Source: Artemia franciscana (lineage: Eukaryota; Arthropoda; Branchiopoda; Anostraca; Artemiidae). From it: DNA of 64,000 bases. How positions within the stretch are numbered: position 1 is the first letter of the stretch; each line of letters begins with the position of its first letter. The notes under the pieces are model-generated. The model was not told the origin of the DNA and ran no database searches. It worked only from the letters and a program-made list of their open reading frames with translations. Shown piece after piece: positions 39,101 to 48,100 of the stretch. Both the position numbers and the translations under genes were made by a program. The DNA lies in contig NC_088880.1 of assembly GCF_032884065.1 (NCBI RefSeq), positions 36,510,827 to 36,574,826 of the forward strand, written 5' to 3'.

Positions 39101-42100
39101 GTATTAAGAGAAAAACTGTGCGGTTTTCAGAAGGGTAGAGGATGCGTCGACCAAATTTTCATTCTTAGATCAATAATTCAGAAGAACCTGAGTCATTAAA
39201 CGCCTTTAGTCCTCAGTTTTATAGATTATGAGTAAGTGTTTAATTCAGCCAATAGAAGGGCTCCAGCGAAGGTCCTATCTTTCTAGGGTATACCAGATAA
39301 GGTAGGAAATGAGGTTAGTAGCTAGCTTCGTATTAAATCAGGAGTTAAACAGGGTTGCGTTTTATCTCCATTTATATGGATCATTTTCATGGACTTTGTC
39401 CTAAAGAGCACAGCCAAGGCAACGGGAGAATACGGAATCAAATGAGGGTGTAGAACTCTCCTAAACCTATACTATGCTGATTGTTTAAGATCTTTGATGT
39501 TAGCAAAATGAATGAACTTTTGGAGGTTTTAGTGGTTTTGGGGTGCAAGAATGAGATTAAAATTAATGTCAGGAAGAGTCAGTCGCTGTAATATCGATCA
39601 AGTAGACAGCTTCACTTGCTTAGGTAGCATTACTAGTAAATACGATGGGAGCAGTGAAGATGTTAAAAGCAGAATAGCCACGGCTCAGAGTATTTTTATT
39701 TCAAAGAATAAGAAGATAAGTCTGCGAATCAAGATTAGAATATTGGCAGATAGTGATGACAGAGGGGATGTATTGTTCTGAAGCGTGGGTGCTCAGAAAA
39801 ATGGAAGAGGAAATTCGAGATGTTTTCCAGAGAGATTGCCTACGGATTGTTTTAGGTGCCCGACTGACTGACCAACTGATCACAAATGGTAAGGTGTACG
39901 AAAATGGGGTTGAGTCCCACTTTCTAGGGCTATAGTCAGAGAAAGGATGATATGGCTAGGAGACGTTTTTAGGATGAAGGATGACAGATTGTCCTAGATC
40001 GTCATTGTTGGTAAACCGTCTAGGGGTAAGTGAAAAGCAGGTCGCCCCGAATGGGGTAGGAGGATGTCGTTAGGAAATATTTCAGGGGAATAGGAATTTC
40101 TTACGAGGGCGTAAATACAGAAGCTTTGAATAGACTGAGATGGAGAAAGAGCGTGCGTAGCTGTGTTGACCTCGGGTGGCTTGGTGCTGCAGGGATTTAT
40201 TAGTTGTATCAGTACTAGTCTTATTCGTATTGCTTTTTCTCTTTGTGTTTCAATCCTCGTTTATTTCTATAGTTATTCAACTTTTTTTTCTTTCATTCAT
40301 CATGTAACTAGTTCTTTTGTGTGCGTTTTTTTTTTATCTAAATCTTCCTAAGGTCCCTAGTTGACAGATTTGGGGTCTTGCAAGGGCCAATTAAATTCTG
40401 AGAAACTGCGATGCTTTATGTGAATAATATTGGACTAATTTGTATTAAAAAATCTTCCAGGAAAATATGTCCCGGCAATATCATACAAGATTCATATGGA
40501 AAATCCAACAGCTAAAGTTAGGATTAACCTGAAAGGTAAGCTTTCTATTTTATTAATATCTATATCAGGATTTTCAGAACTTCTCTTTATGGTGATATTC
40601 GATCACTCTCCACAGCATTCCTCAACTATATTTTTCGAATATACTAATATGAAAATTGAATCTATTAATTTCTACTATATACGATTTAGTATTGGTGAGA
40701 TGCAGCCAATCAATACCTGGTCTGAAAACGATGACGTGATGCTATGAATGCTACAGAGCAGGCAATACCAGTTTCCCTGGAGAGTGCAGATCCAGTTAGT
40801 CAGTTTTTCCTCGCAAGAGAGTATGCGTCCTTTTTGCCTAATGGAGAAACAGCTATATTTCGTTACAGAGATTATATACAATCAAAAGGTCCTTTTAAAA
40901 AGGGAGAATTTTGAAGCGTTGTTTGACAAGTATACTTTGTGTTGTCTCAAAGTTTGGAGGTCGAGTTGGAAACTTGAGGAATATCATTGCTTTTAGGGTA
41001 GAATGGGGGGTTAAGATAATTTCTCTTCTGACCCTCAAAAACAAAGTAAACTTTACGGATCGATTTTTTTGTGACTTTTGTCCAACAGACTCTCCAGGTA
41101 GTCCAAGATAATATATAGATTTAGTCTTCCAAAATGTGATAATTTAGAAAAATATTAACTTTTGAAAGCACTTTCTCAAGTATGGTATATCAAGCATCAG
41201 TTATTGAAGCACATTTAACGCTGTTCTTTAAACACATACTTTAGAAATCTTCGGCATTTTCAAATTCAGTTTAGAGATCAATCATCCACAATATTTTCAT
41301 TTTTGTTACTGAAGAAGAGGAAGAGAAATTCTAATTTAAGAGCTCAATTTTAGCCCAAAAAAGGAAAGATGAGCTGATAAATAAAGCGAAACCCGTAAAG
41401 GGGTGAAATTTTTACTTTCATAATTGCTCTCCTTTAGTTCCACAAATTAAAATTCTTTCAAAACTATAGCAGTACATAGTTTAGAACCAAACGATTTCCT
41501 TAACATAACTGTTTTCTCAGTATACTCATGTACAATATAAACAATACCACTGTGAGAGTAACCACCCCTCTCCCCGTGCTTTAATGTAGGTATAAATGCT
41601 TAGAAAATGAACTGTTTTGAAGTGGAGAGATGTATAGCACCTGCACTCTTTGTAAAGATCAAATAATACATATGAAGTAACAAATTTGATCGGTACTTAA
41701 CATGAATATGTCAATTTATAGGGCAAATATTTTGTAAAAATGATGCCCATTCCCTGGGAACATTTCTGTGGAACAGCCTCTCCCTAGTATTATGCACTTA
41801 CGTCTTTCTGCCAGGCTTCATCACAGTTAAAAACTTGCATCGCATTTGTATCAGTAAATTGCTTGTGTAAATGATGAACGTCTCTCTATAATTAAGATCA
41901 ATGCTGGAAATGATATAAATACGCGCTAATAATTAGAAATTATTTTGACACATGTAAGGTTTTTCCTCAATATTTAGAAATACTGTTTTTCACTAATCCA
42001 ATTTCACTAAAACAAAATATTTTATTAAACCAATTTATAATAGTATTGAACCAGTTACAAAAAGGCCTTTGACGCAAGTTGCCAAAAAAACGTAACTAGT

Positions 42101-45100
42101 TTTGAAAACTTCTATTTAATTATTTTGTTCTGTTTTGTTTGAATGCATTTAACATCTCACATCATTTTATTTATCAGTCCTGGTTGACCTTCGTTGAAGT
42201 AAGGATGCTAGGGCTGTTTCAAAAATTCTTTTAAAAACATTTTTAGTTTTAATTTTCACATTTTAATATAAGTTTATATAAACATATTTTTTTCTGGTGT
42301 TGTTCTGAAGACGACCCGTGGACATAGGGCCAAAATATCCACTGAATTGAATTCCACTGTCTTGGAAAATAATCCCCATTGTTCCTAAGTTGTGTTTGGT
42401 TGAAAGGGTGGGCGTGGGAGGGTTGTTAGTTGCCCTCCAATCACTTTTGACTATTAAAAAGGTCACCGGCTGTTTCAACTTCCAATCGAATGAGCTTCCA
42501 ATAAGTTTTGTTTAAACTGAAAGAAGCAACGTAAAAATTTAAAACGGACAGAGATTATTACACGTAACGAAAACAACAGCTTCAAAATTGAACAGCACAA
42601 AAACGTATAAAATTTTTCTTTTTTCCAAAAATTTCATTGCCATTTCCAATCCAATTTTCCAATGCCATTTCCAACTTCCAATAGATATCTTTACAAAATA
42701 TTTTGTAAAGATATCTATTTATTCCGCTGCAACTTATATCGAAACATGTGGATAAAGCACTCCCAACATTTATAGATAAAGTCGCCATTGACAATATTTA
42801 TCAATGATCAAATATAGTTGCCGTAACATTGACAAAGTTATTTTACGTCACTCAATTATTTTTGTCCCATATTAATTGATTTTACTAATTATGAAGAAAC
42901 TGCTCTGGGGTTTTATTGTTAGAACAAAATTCTATATTTTTCAAGTAATACTTCTGTGTAAGATAATTGCTCATTTACACTGTTAAAGAATAATTATAGA
43001 ACTTTAGAATGGCTTTCCTCGGGTTCAAATACGTATTTTTCACCTTAGAATCACTTAATCATGTAAATATAAATAACATAATCCTTTATATAATAAAGGG
43101 TTAAAATATAAACCCTTATAGAAAGGGTTTGTATGATAAAGAGTTATTATATAAACCGGTTGTTATGTAAAGGATAAGGATAAAGATCCTCTTCAGCCAT
43201 TGCTGGTGCATAGGGAGTCGAGTTGACGTTTCAATTACTGAGTGTTTTTTACAGGGACTAGTATCAAGCTTGTCGCCCAATCTTGCTGCAGTGGGGATCG
43301 AATCCGGGTGCTCCGTATTGCCAAGTAGAGAAGTTGCCCAGCGATAAAAAGTGTCCTTGCTTCAAAAAAAAAAAAAAAACAACAAAAAAACTATAAATTA
43401 TAAAATAAATCCACCTATGCTTCTTTTAATATTAACGGGACGCATGATAAGGACCCTGTAATTGATGTGATGCTCTAAAGTTATGATAAAATGTTCCTCC
43501 AAGAACATTTATTAATGTATTTTAATACTTTTATTTGTTCTTTATCACGTTCCTTATCAACTTCTTCAATAATCTTTTATGTTGCAAATACACAGTGATG
43601 TAAATACTTACTACAGGGTGACCCAAAAAGATTTGTACCCATGAAAATTTCAATTGTGGTTTTGATTAAAAAGGTATTTATTTCAAGTTGTGACCACACA
43701 TTATTCAGTTTATGGAAGACCATTCACCAGAGTTTCAGCTATTTCTATCAATTTTTAGTCAATTTATGGCTTTCCCAAGATGTGTTCCAAATGTCTACCA
43801 TTTCGTTGCAAGCAAACCTGTACTTGTCTGGCAAAGTTTTGAACCACTTTTCTACATTCCTCTTTCGGGATGGCTCTTATTTTTGCTGTGATGGCAGTTT
43901 TCAGTTCTTCAATTGTTTGTGGATTTCCCTGGTATACATTGTTTTTGCTATTGAAGTGCCCAGAAAGCAAAAAATGGGCTTCATCCAAGAACCAAACATT
44001 CTCAAGAAAGTTTTCATCTTTTTAAGCACATTACAGAACCATTCACACATTGTTACTTGCTTTTTCTTCTCATCATCAGTTAATTTTTGCTGTATTTGAA
44101 TCTTGTATGGGTATAGGTACAGATCAGACATAAGAACATGCCATAGCGACTCCCTTGTCATTTTCCAAGTTCTTAGCGGTGTCTACACACTGATTCCCTA
44201 GGGCTTCATCCTACTGAGTCCCTCACTGCAGCAATGTTTTCTTCTGTCTGTTTTCTGTCTTCTGTTTGTCTGTTTTCTCTCTAAACTTCTTAATCCAACT
44301 AACAATTGTTGATTTTGATGGAAAGTTGCAACAATGGAAATGTTTTCAAAACTGAATCTGTACACTTTGGTATAATTTTGTCACAAAATAGGTCTCCAGT
44401 GAGAATATCTTATGCTGATTTGTCCAAAACATTTTCAGGGCAACTATAGCCGCAAATGATCATGCATAGGTTCATCTTTCACGTCCTGCAACAGAAAAGA
44501 CATTCATTAAAAAATGGATTTTTATCGAATAAAATATGGGTATGCATCTTTTTGGGTCACCCTGCATAATCAGATTATTTCTTGTCTAAAATGTGCAGAA
44601 GAATTTAGTGTCCCAAAAACTAGTGTAAGATCTAAGGCTTGGAAACTCTATTGGGATTTCGATCGTGAACTAAAAGCCATTAAAAATGAAGTTAAGTTTT
44701 GGCTTCGGGTGTGGGTTTGTTGTGTTACGGCTGAAAGATGCGTGGTTTTTGGTATAAAGCAAAGGACAAATCGAAAGTATAAAAAATACCGTACAGCTAT
44801 TTGGTATAAGGGCCTTAATTTTTCGAGTTCGCGTAAAGAGTGGACAGAGTTCATGCCCCGGAGACGGTTGAGACTGTTAGGGGTTCTCCAGTTTTTGCAC
44901 AAGCTTGGTCAGGGTACTATTCGTTTATTTGTTCAAAAGTAAATTCCTCAGTTTGTTCATTATTATAAATCATCTACGGTTTCGCAGTCTCATGTTATTG
45001 CTCTGTCTTTATTTTCCGTTGAAACTTCTTAAATGAATTAAATCCTCGTTTAATGATTTTTGTTGAATTTCTGCGCTTCATCTTCTGTCCGACTGCAAAC

Positions 45101-48100
45101 TTTTGATTTGAAACCTTCTGTTATTATTTTAAATTTGTTGAAGTTCTTCTATTGTACCCGATAGCTTTCTATGCCGCACGGTAACTTCAGTTCTTCAAAA
45201 AGATAAATTGTCTCTTCATTGCTCCTCTTATCGAGTCACTACGATATCTTGCTGTCTGAGTAAAGTTTTTGAATATATTCTTCTTCCCTATCTTACATCT
45301 GGGATTGATCTGGGGAAGATCAGCTTAGTTTTTGGCCTGTGGTTGGATGCAGTCATACTCACCGGATTCATTCTTCTCTTATTATGGATGCTTCTCAAAA
45401 TAACCCTACTATTCACCTTTGCGCTCTTGGTTTTTCCTAAGCTTTTGATTCTACTAACCATTTCCAGATTTTTCACTTACATTTTGCGAAAGCGATTAAT
45501 TTTTCTGCCATTAGCGATCAATTTTTAGTATTGGTAATAATCTTCTTTTTTTATATTAGAGTCGATGGTTCGTTTTTTGAAAAAAAAGAGTACCATATCA
45601 GAAAGGAGTTAGACATGGTATTTTTTGTCACATAGTTTCTTCAAAATATGCCCAAGCAATCAGTAATATACCTCCGACATATTTTTCTGGGTTGTCTAGT
45701 GTTTTATATCTACCATCTGCTGATGACCTTCTTGTTATTAGCAGAAGTAAAGATAGTCTGCCGAATTTACTCAGTTACATTTCTGAAGCTTTTGTTCGGA
45801 TTGGTCTTTATTTAAGTGTCGCTTAGTGCGAGTACCCTACTCTTGGGTCTTCGTCTGCTTACAAAAAAAAGAAACACTCAACCCTAAAAAAGCACAATTT
45901 AGATAGATTTTCGCAGTCACAGCGATATCGCAGTCACAGCAGTTAAACCTTTCATTGGAAATTGACTTTTTATTGTTCTTGTAGATCTAGCCCACTCACT
46001 CAAAACTACAGTAACCAAAGGCCTTCCACAGGGCGCAGTCCTGAGCTGTCTCCTGTTTTCCCTATTCCTCTGGGACATGAACCTCCCCCATGCTAACATA
46101 CAATATGCTCATAATCTGATTTTAAGGGCAACACCTTTGAGACAGCACATTCAAGGTTGCAAAAGTCACTATTTCAATTTGAAAAAATTGCTAAAAAATC
46201 TGATTTACCTATTGCACTTACCAATCATTCTATTGATTAATAAAACTATTATTAATAAAACATAGAATTCTGGCACGGAAATTACAGTTTTCTAGTTTTT
46301 TGCCAAATTTTTTGAAATTTTAAATGAGACTGAACTCTTGAATTACTGTATATGGCACCTCTTTACTAAATTACTTCTTTTCGCTGAATTAATCGCTTCC
46401 GTAAACAGTAAGTGAAAAAGCTGGAAATGGAAGGTCCGTTTTGGTCTTCATATCCGTCTTGCCTACCTCTTCCACTGAATTTCGAACTTTTGTTTGCGTT
46501 TTTCGTTTGTGTTTTGTGTTAATTGTAATTTTCCTCTGTTTTTGTGCTCAATTTTTTCTCTTTTGTAAGAGGGTAAGAAATAAATTTAGGGAATGGATGA
46601 AATTGCAACAGCTGTAATCGCTATTTTAGAATTTTTAAATGGGGAAGGAAATTGTATGTTACGCACGCGCCATGGCATGGAAATCGTTTTCTGTTCCTTT
46701 TGTAGACGGTTGAGCATCAACAGTACCAACAATTTTAAGATTTTCCTGTTCTCAATTGATTTTCGGCTCAAAAATGAAAATTGAGCTTGGATATTCGAGA
46801 ATTATTGTAAACAGTTTGTATAATTTTAAGGCTTTATGTAAATTATTTTTGACTTTTTCATCATTCTGTTGTACATCTTTCCGGATTAAATAAAAATGAT
46901 ATTTTTCTTTGGGCATTCAGTATTTCTGGAATTGAAAATTTCTTCTTTTTCTCCCTCCATGGTACCTAATGGGAAGATTCTGTCAAAATTCGGGACGAAG
47001 GATGCTTTTTGTAAAGTTGTCGTGCTAAATAGTAAACTTTTGAATAGTAAAAAAATACTTCCCCTGTTCCATTTTCTTGAAAGTATATATTTTTCACTAA
47101 GTACTTTTCTTTCTTTTTCTATATGTTTTACGCCGCTATTTACACGTTTCTTATTGATGGGTTATAAATAAAAAATAGATAGTATATATATTGGGATTTG
47201 ATTAAATTCGAAAGGATTCCTGAAACTATTCATTTTTTAAGATAATAACAGAAGTTTTATAATATTTAAGTTTAGTTCCTATGGTATCTAAAGTTGCCTC
47301 TTGCTGTTGAAAAGTAATTGTATTTACTTTAAAGATCTGGACAGAGTATTATTATCTCCCTTCTTGTTTTAACAATTTAGACCTAGTTTCTCCGACAGAC
47401 ACACAAGGAAAGGCTTAAAGGGGCCCTTTAGAAAACTATCATATAATCTTTACTCCCATCCCTCCTAATAATGTCTAAGAGCAGAAACTGAGCATAACCC
47501 CAGTTATTCATTTTAGGCTTAGCCATTGGTGATGGTCTTTGCGATCCTATTCATATGCTTGACTATGGAAATTTTCTATATGAGATAGGATTGGCTGACA
47601 AACACGGCAGGCAACTCTTGCACAGCAAAGCGGCGGAAGCTAAAGACGCCATACATCGTGGCGACTGGCATGAAGCAACTAGGCTCTTTGATATCGTCAG
47701 TTCAGAATATTTTGAAAAGACCACAGGTCTTAGTTTTTACTACAATTTTCTTTTGCAAGATGAACCTGTTGAATTTGAATATTATGCTAAATTTTTTTCC
47801 CTCCCGGATGTAAGAAAATCAATTCACACTGGTTCCATTGTTTTTGGCGAAGAAGGGAAAGTGTATGAGCACTTATATGATGATATCATGAAATCAGTAA
47901 AACCGTGGCTAGAAGTTCTGATGGATTATTATAAAGTAATGATTTACAGTGGACAACTTGATGTAATTATACCTTTCCCTACAACAGAGGCTTTTTTGGA
48001 TACACTGAAGTGGAGTGGCCAAGAAAAATACAAGCTAGAGAAAAGGAAAATATGGTATGTTGAGGGGGAGGTTGCCGGCTATTCAAAAGAGGTTGGCAAT

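Noticed and set aside
43641..44099. 152-residue plus-strand open frame
   Set aside because: It is the antisense shadow of the mariner transposase, whose minus-strand motifs are clear.
44514..44942. Host gene encoding a 142-residue basic protein
   Set aside because: The composition and position match the basic linker of a LINE, followed by reverse transcriptase motifs downstream.
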